A DNA stretch of 64,000 nucleotides from Planctomycetota bacterium (lineage in GTDB: Bacteria > Planctomycetota > PLA2). The stretch covers positions 55,000-118,999 of the forward strand of contig JAJFFH010000057.1 of the NCBI GenBank assembly GCA_021776735.1. Direction: 5' to 3'. Every line of letters starts with the position of its first letter. Position 1 is the stretch's first letter. This document shows positions 1 to 8,186 of the stretch, piece after piece. The position numbers and the translations under genes were made by a program. The notes under the pieces are model-generated. The model saw only the letters and a list, made by a program, of their open reading frames with translations. It was not told the origin of the DNA and made no database searches.

Positions 1-23
1 GCCAGCGATCAGATCAGCTCAGC

Positions 24-1319
24 TCAGGCTTCGCCCGCTCGTTCGAGGAGCCAGTCGGCGAGCTCCTCGAGACGGGCGAAGTAGTCCTCGCCCGGGTGGT
101 CGTTTTCGAGTTGGTCCTGGAGCAGCGCGATCGCGCCCTCCTGGTCGTCCGCGGCCCAGCGGCACTCCGCGATCCGGGGCCGGACCTGCCGGGGATCGGC
201 GCCCGCCGCCAGAGCCGAGTCGTATGCCTGCTCGGCGCCGGCGGGGTCGGAAAGTCCGTGCTGGAGCAGCGCGCCGAGACCGAAGGCGGGCAGGAACGAG
301 CGCTCGCCCGCGTCCATCGCCTCGCGGTACAGATCGGCCGCCTGCTCCAGATGCGCCGGATCCTGCCCCGAGTGGTAGTGGTGCACGCGCGCACGCTCGT
401 ACGCCGGACCGTTGCGGGCGGTGGTTTCGAGCCAGGTCGCCTGGAGTTCGCGGGCTTCTGACGTGTCGGCGAACAGGACGCGGAGCAGTTGGCCGGACGG
501 GGTGAAGAGTTGGAGCCGGACTTCGGGCGGGCCGCCAAACGGCAAGTCAAGGACGGCGATATTCCCGTCGCTCAGGGTGGCGACATCGTACGGACCGTAG
601 ACCTGGCCGGGATCCTCCCCCGCATGCACCGACCAGCCGTCGAACGTGCCGTCTGCCGCGAGCCGCGCGACACCATACGCCTCGTGGTCCTCCTCGGTCT
701 CCGGCGCCAGCAGGAGCAGCGCGCCCCCGAACCTGTCGCGCACGAGCCGCACGGGCCGCTTTATGTCCGGGTGCAGCTCGACATCACCGGCGTACTCGCC
801 CGCGAGCGTGAAACGGCGAATCGCCCCGGCGTCGGTCTCCGCAGCCCAAATCTCGTCGCCGATGCGGGCGAGCCCCTGGACACGACGCCAGCCGCCGGGG
901 CGCGGGATGGAACGCTCGTAGGCGCCGTCTTGCGAAAAGACCTGCAAGCCGTGGCGCGCGTACTCGCCGCCGCACGCCACGAACAGACGGTCTTCGCACG
1001 GCAAGACATCGCAGACCTCGCTCAAGACCCCTTCGTCATCCTGCGCGGGCAGCCCGGGGTTGGGCAATCGGCCGATGCGCCCGCGCGGGGTCCCGTCCAG
1101 CCCGAAACGGCGCAGGTACCGATGTTTGGAATCGGCCAGCAACAAGCCATCGGCACCATCCATGGCGCACGCGGCGATATGAACGTCGTCCGGCACAAAC
1201 GGCGCCAGCCCGAACACCCGCAGGGCAGCCCCGGTGTCGGCGTCGAACGACACGACAGACCCCTGGACCGCCACAAAGTGGATCCGATCCGAAGCATCGA
1301 TCGCCAGTCCGCCGAACAT
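24..1319 (-). CDS. NHL-type beta-propeller protein with C-terminal TPR region
   Basis: 431-residue protein without signal peptide, so probably cytosolic. Residues about 1-285 carry repeated short segments of the kind seen in NHL/6-bladed propellers (for example DGLLLADSKHRYLRRFGLDG near residues 55-75 and GDEIWAAETDAGAIRRF near 150-170). Residues about 300-431 are alanine-rich helical pairs like TPR/Sel1 repeats (AADLYREAMDAGERSFLPAFG, then AEQAYDSALAAGADP). Such proteins usually act as scaffolds or read-outs; no catalytic motif is visible. The ATG at 1319 is used because the propeller begins at once; no Shine-Dalgarno site is clear. A variant copy of the dispersed 12-mer is read near residue 255 as IAVLDLP. 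The substrate or partner cannot be told from sequence. Confidence 0.75.
   Translation of the reverse strand: MFGGLAIDASDRIHFVAVQGSVVSFDADTGAALRVFGLAPFVPDDVHIAACAMDGADGLLLADSKHRYLRRFGLDGTPRGRIGRLPNPGLPAQDDEGVLSEVCDVLPCEDRLFVACGGEYARHGLQVFSQDGAYERSIPRPGGWRRVQGLARIGDEIWAAETDAGAIRRFTLAGEYAGDVELHPDIKRPVRLVRDRFGGALLLLAPETEEDHEAYGVARLAADGTFDGWSVHAGEDPGQVYGPYDVATLSDGNIAVLDLPFGGPPEVRLQLFTPSGQLLRVLFADTSEARELQATWLETTARNGPAYERARVHHYHSGQDPAHLEQAADLYREAMDAGERSFLPAFGLGALLQHGLSDPAGAEQAYDSALAAGADPRQVRPRIAECRWAADDQEGAIALLQDQLENDHPGEDYFARLEELADWLLERAGEA
549..560 (+). repeat. Dispersed 12-mer, AAGGACGGCGAT variant
   Basis: Lies inside the propeller gene; on the coding strand it reads ATCGCCGTCCTT, giving Ile-Ala-Val-Leu. 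Confidence 0.5.
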
Positions 1320-1399
1320 TCAGGCGATGGTACCGGATCGGGCGAGGGTCGCGCACGGCGAGCTTGCCGCGCCGGCACGAAGGGGCCAACACTGATCGG

Positions 1400-1981
1400 C
1401 TACTCGTCCGACGCGCGCGAATTCGGCTTGAACTTCGGGATGCCGCCGCAGATCGTGCTCGTCGCGCTGCTGAGCCCGCCGGCCTTGACCGGAACAAGGC
1501 CTGAGATCAACCCTCCGTGTCCCGAGCTATGGACGATTTTGTCGTGCCAAAGCACGCGGCCTGACGCGCGATCGACCAGGCGGGCGGACAGCTCAATCTT
1601 GAAATGGTTGCCCATGACGAAGTACCGGTGCGACGCGTCTTCCAGGAACACGGCCATCGTGGCATCGGCTCCGGGGTTGCCTAAACCCGCGAGACGCGTC
1701 GCCGACATCTGCTGGACCGCAAACGGATCCACATTCGCCAGCGTCGAACCCACGACTTCGTAGCCCCGCCGCTCCAGTTTCTTGATCAGTGGACGCCGAA
1801 GCCCCGACTCGAGATCGAGTTTGGTCGTGGGATCCGCACGCACGTCCTGAATCGGCAGCAACGCAATCGTACGGACCCCGGCCGCTGCGTAGTCGTCGGC
1901 CACATAAAGCGGTTTGTAGGTTGCACAGCCGCAAAACACAACGGCGGCGAGGAACATGCGGAATCGGGATCGGGTCATCAT
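1400..1981 (-). CDS. Putative lipoprotein, CsgG/DUF799-like
   Basis: 193 residues with a short basic start, a hydrophobic stretch and cysteines at about 17 and 19 (AAVVFCGCATYKPLY), which looks like a lipoprotein signal although the lipobox is not perfect. The mature part opens with VRTIALLPI followed by a helix (LRRPLIKKLERRGYEVV), the layout of the CsgG/LpoB/GNA1162-type outer-membrane lipoproteins that begin with a conserved beta-strand. Its start codon (ATG at 1981 or the next ATG at 1978) overlaps the stop of the upstream lipoprotein gene, so the two are probably translationally coupled and may act together at the cell envelope. Family placement is tentative. Confidence 0.65.
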   Translation of the reverse strand: MMTRSRFRMFLAAVVFCGCATYKPLYVADDYAAAGVRTIALLPIQDVRADPTTKLDLESGLRRPLIKKLERRGYEVVGSTLANVDPFAVQQMSATRLAGLGNPGADATMAVFLEDASHRYFVMGNHFKIELSARLVDRASGRVLWHDKIVHSSGHGGLISGLVPVKAGGLSSATSTICGGIPKFKPNSRASDE

Positions 1982-2568
1982 CGGCCTGCCTTCTCTTTGG
2001 AATTCGTGGAAAAAATGAGGTTGTTCACGGCCCTCTTGATCCGCTGAGCCGTGGGCGCGCCACGCCAGAGCACCTGCCGACGCCAGAGGCGCCGGCCATC
2101 CGCAGCGAAGACCACGATCGTCAGGATGGTCGTGTGGGTACTGGCCCAGATCTGTCCGGTGTTCGGGTTCCAGCCGCCACCGCGCCCGATCTTGCCCGTC
2201 AGCGCTGCCGCGCAGGTCACCCGGCCCGGACTCGATGAGGCCGGCGTGCTCCGAACCGTCTCGGCGAGCGTCAAGTGGATTGCCGAGTTGGGGGGACCGG
2301 CCACGGATTCAGCCGCGATCCCGAGTTCGTCAAGCCGCGCGAGCAGCGCGGTCCGCAACGCAGCGACCGCATCGGATGCGCGGTCGGTCTTCGGAGCGCG
2401 TCGGCCCGTGCGGACGTCCACGAACTCGGCATTCGGTTCGAACACCCGAATAGAGGCGACGCCCGGAAACTCGTCGGGACCGGCGCGCCCACGTTCCAGC
2501 ACAACAGGCCGAGCCCCACATCCGAACAAGGAGGCGGCCACGAAGAGGATCGATGTCACTCGTTGCAT
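1978..2568 (-). CDS. Putative lipoprotein, partner of the downstream CsgG-like lipoprotein
   Basis: The ATG at 2568 is chosen because it starts a clean lipoprotein signal (MQRVTSILFVAASLFGCGAR, cysteine near residue 17); the longer reading adds a non-signal leader. About 196 residues. The mature protein has a strand VASIRVFEPNAEFVDVRTG, a helix with alternating Leu/Ala (VAALRTALLARLDELGI) and a Ser/Thr-rich core. This resembles DUF4410/LpoB-like envelope lipoproteins, but I cannot assign a family with certainty. The stop TGA overlaps the ATG of the next gene (ATGA), indicating co-translation. Confidence 0.6.
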   Translation of the reverse strand: MQRVTSILFVAASLFGCGARPVVLERGRAGPDEFPGVASIRVFEPNAEFVDVRTGRRAPKTDRASDAVAALRTALLARLDELGIAAESVAGPPNSAIHLTLAETVRSTPASSSPGRVTCAAALTGKIGRGGGWNPNTGQIWASTHTTILTIVVFAADGRRLWRRQVLWRGAPTAQRIKRAVNNLIFSTNSKEKAGR

Positions 2569-2739
2569 TACGAGCCGGATCGTAGGTCCCGTGAACGCTG
2601 TCAAGTCGGTTGGTGTGCGGATGCGCGCACGCAGCCGGCCGCTCGCGTAACGGGCGGGCCCAACGAGTCGGCCGTGTGAGTTTGGATCCTCTATTCGCCG
2701 TCGCGCGCTTGGGGCGCCCGCGGGTTATTCTCACACCTC

Positions 2740-3348
2740 ATGCAGGCGGTGCTCTTCGATATGGATGGGACGCTGGTCGATACCATCGGGCGTTGGGTCG
2801 GGGCTTATCTCGCGTCGTTGGCCGACTACGGCATCGTCTGGACCGAGGCCGAGTTCCTGGAACGGGTCTACGCGCCGAATCGGCCGATGCTCGTGGTCCT
2901 TGCCGAGTTGGGGATCGACGACACCGAGACCTTTCGCACGCGCCGGGACGACCACTATTGCGAGCTGCTTCGGGGTGCCGAGCTCTGGCTGCCGGGCGCG
3001 CGCGAGGTGCTCTTGCGCATGCGTCCACGCAAGGTCGGCATCGTTACTACGGCATGGCGCCGGTACTACGACGTAATCGATCAAGCGCACGGCCTGACCA
3101 CACTCGTCGATACGGTGGTGACCATCGACGCGGCTCCCGGTCGCGGCAAGCCCGACCCGTTGACACTGCTCATGGGCGCCCGAGAGCTTGGCGTGGCACC
3201 TGAGGACTGCCTGTACGTCGGGGACCAACCGTTCGACGTCGCGGGCGCCCGCAACGCCGGCATGAAGAGCTGTCTCGTGCCTCAAGCGCACACCCCCGAC
3301 GGGATCGAGGCGGACTTGGTCCTCGCGTCGCTGGAAGAGTTAACGTAG
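2740..3348 (+). CDS. HAD-superfamily hydrolase (phosphoglycolate phosphatase-like)
   Basis: 202 residues with all four HAD motifs: motif I LFDMDGTLVDT (residues 5-15, nucleophile Asp7 and Asp9), motif II as GIVTTAW near 105, motif III Lys in GRGKPDP near 135, and motif IV YVGDQPFDVAGA near 155. The helical cap between motifs I and II makes it subfamily IA, the class of phosphoglycolate phosphatase and beta-phosphoglucomutase. It should hydrolyse a small phosphorylated metabolite in the cytosol; the substrate is not predictable. The 3' end overlaps the convergent hypothetical gene by 9 bp. Confidence 0.88.
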   Translation: MQAVLFDMDGTLVDTIGRWVGAYLASLADYGIVWTEAEFLERVYAPNRPMLVVLAELGIDDTETFRTRRDDHYCELLRGAELWLPGAREVLLRMRPRKVGIVTTAWRRYYDVIDQAHGLTTLVDTVVTIDAAPGRGKPDPLTLLMGARELGVAPEDCLYVGDQPFDVAGARNAGMKSCLVPQAHTPDGIEADLVLASLEELT

Positions 3349-3735
3349 GCCGCGCACGCGGCGGACCTGGCGGGCGAACTTCGCCCCGTACTCTTCCTCG
3401 ATGCTGTCCAACGGCGGCTCGGTCGCGTCGATGACGTGCTCCGGGCCGAAGACCACGCGATCGCCCTTCCAGATCGGCCCATCCGCCTGTTCGACGAAAG
3501 CGGGCGTGTTGGCAAGCGCACCGGAGTAGGACTCACCCCCGCCGCCGATCACGACGACCCACATCCGTTCGACATCTCCCGTTGCGAAAACGAACAGGAG
3601 CTGCGCCGCGTCCCCCAAGCGCAGGCCCTTGCGAACGTGGCGAGGGGGAATCTGAAACGTCTTCGGATGGGCTTCGTGGCGCGCCTCGCCCGATTCGAGC
3701 TTCCAGCCGGACGACGGGGACTCGCTGTTAGCCAC
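3340..3735 (-). CDS. Hypothetical protein at the end of the B12-mutase operon
   Basis: 131 residues, GTG start at 3735 that lies inside the 3' end of meaB (8-bp overlap), so it is translated as the last cistron of the mutase operon. I do not recognise the family. It contains HPKTFQIPPRHVRKGLRLGDAAQLLF and a Gly-rich turn VVVIGGGGESYSGALANTP, with a charged C-terminus (FARQVRRVRGLR). There are no membrane segments or metal motifs. Tight coupling to meaB suggests a role with the mutases, but this is only context. Confidence 0.6.
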   Translation of the reverse strand: MANSESPSSGWKLESGEARHEAHPKTFQIPPRHVRKGLRLGDAAQLLFVFATGDVERMWVVVIGGGGESYSGALANTPAFVEQADGPIWKGDRVVFGPEHVIDATEPPLDSIEEEYGAKFARQVRRVRGLR

Positions 3736-4702
3736 GGCCAGCTCCGAAGATCCGGAGCAACTCGTCGGCGAGTTGCGCGGGCGGGCGTTCGCCGGTCATC
3801 GCGGCGCGTTCTGCTTCGGCGAGGCGCGTCTGCACTTCGGGGTGGTTCTTGAACGCTTCGCGGAGCCGTTCGTCGATCAGGCTCCAGAGCCACCTTTTGC
3901 GCTGGCTCTTGCGGCGGCCTTCGATATCGACCGCTTCTTGGTGCTCTTCGACGGTTTGCCACAGCTCGTCGAGGCCTGCGCCCGTCTTCGCGCTGATGGT
4001 CATCGCGCGTGGCTTCCAGTTCTTGTTGCGGGGGCGGAGGTAGTGCAACGCAGCGGCGTAGTCCGCGCACGCAGCTTTGGCGGCGGTCGCGCCGTCGCCG
4101 TCCGCCTTGTTGACCGCGATCAGGTCGGCGACCTCGACGATGCCGCGCTTGATGCCCTGTAGTTCATCGCCCGCGCCGGGGAGCATCAGCAGACAGAAGA
4201 AATCCACCATGTCGGCAACCACGGTCTCGGACTGGCCGACGCCCATGGTCTCGACCAGCACGATGTCGAAGCCCGCGGCTTCACACATGAGCATCGACTC
4301 GCGCGTGCGTCGGGCGACGCCGCCGAGGCTCTGCGCGCTCGGGCTCGGCCGGATGTAGGCTGCGTCGTGTTGCGCGAGCTGGTCCATGCGGCTCTTGTCG
4401 CCCAAAATGCTGCCGCCGGACACGCTGCTCGACGGATCGACCGCCAGGACAGCGACGCGATGGCCCTCGCCAACGAGCTTGAGGCCCAAAGCCTCGATGA
4501 ACGTGCTCTTGCCCACCCCGGGCACACCGGAGATGCCTACGCGCACCGCGCCATCGGTATCGGGTAGCAACCGCTGCAGGAGTTCCTGGGCCTGGTCCCG
4601 TTGCTGCGAGGACGTGCTCTCGATCAGCGTGATCGCGCGCGCCAGCACCGCGCGCTCACCCGCGCGCACGCCATCGACGTACGAATCGATCGGCGGCGTC
4701 AT
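3728..4702 (-). CDS. meaB: MeaB/ArgK-type GTPase chaperone of methylmalonyl-CoA mutase
   Basis: 324 residues from the ATG at 4702. G3E-family P-loop GTPase: Walker [10 protein letters not shown] at 59-67, the [15 protein letters not shown] segment, switch region ETMGVGQSE and the base-specificity motif NKADGDG. MeaB proteins gate cobalamin loading and protect or reactivate methylmalonyl-CoA mutase. Its start overlaps the stop of the mutase large subunit (ATGA), which fits a 1:1 partnership. The open frame extends far upstream but that part is only the shadow of the mutase gene. Note that the window also has an IcmF with its own built-in G domain, so this free MeaB most likely serves the two-subunit mutase. 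Confidence 0.95.
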   Translation of the reverse strand: MTPPIDSYVDGVRAGERAVLARAITLIESTSSQQRDQAQELLQRLLPDTDGAVRVGISGVPGVGKSTFIEALGLKLVGEGHRVAVLAVDPSSSVSGGSILGDKSRMDQLAQHDAAYIRPSPSAQSLGGVARRTRESMLMCEAAGFDIVLVETMGVGQSETVVADMVDFFCLLMLPGAGDELQGIKRGIVEVADLIAVNKADGDGATAAKAACADYAAALHYLRPRNKNWKPRAMTISAKTGAGLDELWQTVEEHQEAVDIEGRRKSQRKRWLWSLIDERLREAFKNHPEVQTRLAEAERAAMTGERPPAQLADELLRIFGAGRG

Positions 4703-6813
4703 AACTCCAACAGGTCCAGCACGTCGCCCGCCGCGTCCGCGATGACCGTACCCGGGCCGAAGATCGCAACCGCACCGGCAGCGCGCAACGCGTCGTGATC
4801 CTGCGGCGGCACGACGCCGCCCACAACAACGAGGATGTCGCCGCGGCCCAGACGTTCGAGTTCGGTGCGCAACTCCGGCACCAGCGTCAGGTGCCCGGCC
4901 GCGAGCGAGCTGACGCCCACGACGTGCACGTCGTTTTCCGCGGCCTGGCGCGCGGTCTCGCCGGGGGTTTGAAACAGCGAACCGATATCGACGTCGAAGC
5001 CGAGGTCGGCGAACGCGGAGGCGATCACTTTTTGGCCGCGGTCGTGCCCATCCTGGCCCATCTTCGCCACGAGCAACCGAGGTCGCCGTCCGTTTGCTGT
5101 CTCGAAACGCTCTACGCGCGTCCGGATCCGTTCGACCGCATCGCCGTCCATTTCCGCACTGTACACTCCCGTCACCGCACGAACCGTCGCCCGATGCCGC
5201 CCCCAGACCCCCTCCAGTGCCGCCGACATCTCGCCGACGGTCGCCATCGCCCGCGCCGCCGCCACCGCCCAAGCCAACAAGTTGCCCTCGCCGCTCTCCG
5301 CGCACAACGACAATCCGTCCAGCGCCGCGGTCACGGAAGCGTCGTTCCGCGTCGAACGCAAGTGCGTCAGCCGCGCGACCTGCGCCGCCCGCACCTTCTC
5401 GTTGTCTACCGTCAGAACGTCTACCGGATCCTCAACCGCGGGCCGATACCGGTTCACGCCGACGATCACCTGGCGCCCGGAATCGATGCGCGCCTGCGCG
5501 CGTGCCGCGGCCTCCTCGATGCGCAGCTTGGGCAGCCCCGACTCGATCGCGCGTGTCATGCCGCCGAGCTCGTCGATTTCGGCCACGTGCGCCGCCGCCC
5601 GCGCCTCCAGGTCCGCCGTCAGCCGTTCGACGTAGTAGCTGCCGCCCCACGGATCGACGTGCGAGCACAGCCCGGCCTCATGCTGGAGCTGGAGCTGCGT
5701 GTTGCGCGCGATCCGCGCCGAGACATCCGTCGGCAGCGCGAGCGCCTCGTCGAACGAGTTCGTGTGCAGCGACTGCGTGCCGCCGAATGTCGCCGCCATC
5801 GCCTCGACGCACGTGCGGACGATGTTGTTGTACGGATCCTGCGCCGTCAACGACCAGCCCGATGTCTGGCAATGGGTCCGCAACATCAGCGATTTCGGAT
5901 CGGACGGCGAGAACCGCTCGCCCATCCACGTCGCCCAGAGCCGTCGCGCCGCGCGCAGCTTCGCGATCTCCATGAAAAAGTCCATGCCGGTCGCGAAGAA
6001 AAACGAAATGCGCGGCGCGAACGCATCGACCGCCAGCCCCGCGTCAACCCCGGCGCGCACGTACTCGAGCCCATCCGCCAGCGTGTACGCCAGCTCGAGA
6101 TCGCACGTCGCGCCGGCCTCCTGCATGTGGTAGCCGGAAACGGAAATCGAATTGAAACGCGGCATGTTCGCCGACGTGAACCGGAAAATGTCCGCCACGA
6201 TCCGCATCGACGCCGCCGGCGGATAGATGTACGTGTTGCGGACCATGAACTCCTTCAACACGTCGTTTTGAATCGTCCCGCGCAACTTCGCCGGCTCGAC
6301 CCCCTGCTCCTCCGCCGCCACGATGTAGAGCGCAAGAATCGGCAGCACGGCACCGTTCATGGTCATCGACACGCTCATCTCGTCGAGCGGAATCCCATCA
6401 AACAGGATGCGCATGTCGAGCAGCGAGTCGATCGCCACCCCCGCCATGCCGACGTCACCCTTCACGCGCGGATGGTCCGAATCGTAGCCGCGGTGCGTCG
6501 CCAGATCGAAGGCGATCGACAACCCCTTCTGCCCCGCCTCCAGGTTGCGCCGGTAAAACGCGTTCGACTCCTCCGCGGTCGAAAACCCCGCGTACTGCCG
6601 AATCGTCCACGGCCGCTGCATGTACATCGTCGGGTACGGCCCGCGCAAGAACGGCGGCTGCCCGGCGGACTGATCCACGTCGAGTTCTTCGATGTGTGAA
6701 GCCGAGTAAAGCGTACGGACGGCGATGCCCTCGGGGGTCTGGGAGACGTCGCCGTCCGTTTGCTGTCTCCGGGGTGTGATCGCCAGGATGTCGTCGATGG
6801 GCGGCAGCTTCAC
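4699..6813 (-). CDS. mutB: Methylmalonyl-CoA mutase, large (B12-binding) subunit
   Basis: 704 residues from a GTG at 6813, which has an AGGAGG 10 bases upstream and overlaps the small-subunit stop (GTGA). The N-terminal TIM barrel carries the typical [38 protein letters not shown] and YHMQEAGA segments. The C-terminal cobalamin domain has [18 protein letters not shown] (DxHxxG, lower axial His), VSSLAAGH and VVVGG. It converts (R)-methylmalonyl-CoA to succinyl-CoA with adenosylcobalamin in propionate and branched-chain amino-acid degradation. Two copies of the dispersed repeat sit in inverted orientation in codons about 18-33, reading QTDGDV and IAVR; the second reading falls on a conserved mutase segment. 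Confidence 0.96.
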   Translation of the reverse strand: MKLPPIDDILAITPRRQQTDGDVSQTPEGIAVRTLYSASHIEELDVDQSAGQPPFLRGPYPTMYMQRPWTIRQYAGFSTAEESNAFYRRNLEAGQKGLSIAFDLATHRGYDSDHPRVKGDVGMAGVAIDSLLDMRILFDGIPLDEMSVSMTMNGAVLPILALYIVAAEEQGVEPAKLRGTIQNDVLKEFMVRNTYIYPPAASMRIVADIFRFTSANMPRFNSISVSGYHMQEAGATCDLELAYTLADGLEYVRAGVDAGLAVDAFAPRISFFFATGMDFFMEIAKLRAARRLWATWMGERFSPSDPKSLMLRTHCQTSGWSLTAQDPYNNIVRTCVEAMAATFGGTQSLHTNSFDEALALPTDVSARIARNTQLQLQHEAGLCSHVDPWGGSYYVERLTADLEARAAAHVAEIDELGGMTRAIESGLPKLRIEEAAARAQARIDSGRQVIVGVNRYRPAVEDPVDVLTVDNEKVRAAQVARLTHLRSTRNDASVTAALDGLSLCAESGEGNLLAWAVAAARAMATVGEMSAALEGVWGRHRATVRAVTGVYSAEMDGDAVERIRTRVERFETANGRRPRLLVAKMGQDGHDRGQKVIASAFADLGFDVDIGSLFQTPGETARQAAENDVHVVGVSSLAAGHLTLVPELRTELERLGRGDILVVVGGVVPPQDHDALRAAGAVAIFGPGTVIADAAGDVLDLLEL
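5082..5093 (-). repeat. Dispersed 12-mer, one mismatch (GTCGCCGTCCGT)
   Basis: In the mutase large-subunit gene, between barrel and cobalamin domain, followed by TTGCTGT as in several other copies; read as NGRRP on the coding strand. Confidence 0.6.
6715..6726 (+). repeat. Dispersed 12-mer, exact; left arm of an inverted pair
   Basis: Preceded by GCGT. It can pair over 11 bases with the copy at 6748-6759, forming a stem with a 21-nt loop about 30 codons into the mutase large-subunit message. Confidence 0.85.
6748..6759 (-). repeat. Dispersed 12-mer, one mismatch; right arm of an inverted pair
   Basis: Followed by TTGCTGTCTCC, the same extended flank as the intergenic copies at 13058 and 43579. 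Read as QTDGDV in the mutase N-terminus. Confidence 0.8.
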
Positions 6814-8186
6814 GGTGCTTCCCCCTCCTGAGCTAGTTTCTCCAGCGTCGCCACGACGTCGCAACCGCGAAAAATCGAGGCGCCGAGACCCGGCAGCTCG
6901 ACCTGTCCGGCCAGCACGATCTTGCGCGCGCCGGCGGCCCGGAGTTCCTCGACCTGTGCGGGTGTGTAGGCAGCGTCGGCACCACAGAGGCACGCGACCG
7001 CGTCCTTCGGGTCGTCGACGAATTCGGCGCCGCTGATCCGAAAGAAGTTGCGCGCGAAATCGAGGCGGGGCTTGTGCTCGCGCAGCGGACCGAGCGTGCG
7101 CAAATGCACGCGCAGGGGCGGGTGGTCCCGCAGCGCCTCGAACTCGCGCGCGTCGCGCAGGCCGTCTTCCGGCGGTGCGGGAGCGCGTTCGAGTAGCGGC
7201 GTGGTATCGGGGAACTCGCTGACGCCGGTGATCGGCAGCTTGCGCGTGCGCAGCCGCTGGTCGCGATGGGCCTGATAGTGCTCGTCGAGAGTGAACGTTT
7301 CGAGTCCGCCGTGGTCCTCGATACGGCGCAGATGCGCCCAGGCCAAGAGCACGAGCTCTCGGGCACGGCTCTCGATGGCCGGCGCGCCGCCCGCGGGATC
7401 GGCCACGCGCCCGAGGTGCGCTTCCTGGTGCAGGATCGAGTGCGTGTTGCGCGCGAGCCGGCGGCCCCGTTCGGACGGCTCCCCCAGCGCGGTGTCAAAC
7501 GGCAGGACCGTGATGACATCGGCGCCGGCGATCCCCGCGGCCAGCGCCTGCGTCGTCGCCCGCATCACGTTGACGTGCGGATCGGCCTTGGTCAGCGTGC
7601 GCCACGACGTGACCGAGTGCACGAACGCCGGCGATTGTTCCCCTGGGTCATCCTGCCGTTGGCAGATACCGGCGTGCAGGAGCCGCAGCGCCTTGATCTT
7701 CGCGATGCCATCGACGATGCGCCGCTCGCCTTCGAGGCGATACGTGACGTGACGCTTCGCGGCCTCGTCGCCCATCGCCCGGCACACGTGCAGAAAACCC
7801 GCCAGCGCCACGGCGATCTCCAGTTCCGGCGGCGCGCCGCGGCGATGTTCCGGAGCCGTCGAGACCGTGACCGCGCGGCCATCGAAGTCCGCGAGCTTCG
7901 CGAGCTCCTCGGACGAGACCTCGCGCGGATCCGCGCCAAGCACGCAGTCCTTCGGCGCCCATTGCGCAACAGCAAGGGCGTCCGCACCGGGCTCGAGCAG
8001 CACCAACGTCTCCGGCACCGGGTCGAATCGCGTCGCTCTGCGTACCCACGCCGCGTCCATGCCGTTGTCGCGGTCTTCGGCCAAGAGTGCGGCGTCGGGT
8101 GCGTGGTACAGCGGCGCCTTTTTCCAGGCGTTGGCGGCGCCCCCGCCCCCCCCGATACCACCGTTTCTGGTCGGACCGGTGCCCAC
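6810..8186 (-). CDS. mutA: Methylmalonyl-CoA mutase, small subunit
   Basis: 458 residues from a GTG at 8186 that shares one base with the TAG stop of icmF (TAGTG); the only in-frame ATG (8261) lies inside icmF. The protein has the mutase barrel fold ([35 protein letters not shown], then [29 protein letters not shown] in several conserved blocks) and a C-terminal flavodoxin-like domain without the DxHxxG motif, as expected for the non-catalytic subunit that stabilises the heterodimer. The N-terminus has a run of five glycines encoded by a C5-G-C8 tract at 8140-8153 (plus strand), a place prone to slippage. Confidence 0.9.
   Translation of the reverse strand: MGTGPTRNGGIGGGGGAANAWKKAPLYHAPDAALLAEDRDNGMDAAWVRRATRFDPVPETLVLLEPGADALAVAQWAPKDCVLGADPREVSSEELAKLADFDGRAVTVSTAPEHRRGAPPELEIAVALAGFLHVCRAMGDEAAKRHVTYRLEGERRIVDGIAKIKALRLLHAGICQRQDDPGEQSPAFVHSVTSWRTLTKADPHVNVMRATTQALAAGIAGADVITVLPFDTALGEPSERGRRLARNTHSILHQEAHLGRVADPAGGAPAIESRARELVLLAWAHLRRIEDHGGLETFTLDEHYQAHRDQRLRTRKLPITGVSEFPDTTPLLERAPAPPEDGLRDAREFEALRDHPPLRVHLRTLGPLREHKPRLDFARNFFRISGAEFVDDPKDAVACLCGADAAYTPAQVEELRAAGARKIVLAGQVELPGLGASIFRGCDVVATLEKLAQEGEAP
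8140..8153. repeat. GC-tract C5-G-C8
   Basis: Identical tract to those at 11310 and 25451; codes for glycines near the start of the mutase small subunit. Confidence 0.7.

Noticed and set aside
4095..4104. TCGCCGTCCG in meaB
   Set aside because: It codes the conserved NKADGDG GTP-specificity motif; likely coincidence.
4795..6699. Large plus-strand open frame opposite the mutase large subunit
   Set aside because: It is an antisense shadow: composition is Arg/His/Ala-rich, no domain is visible, and the minus strand encodes a clear mutase.
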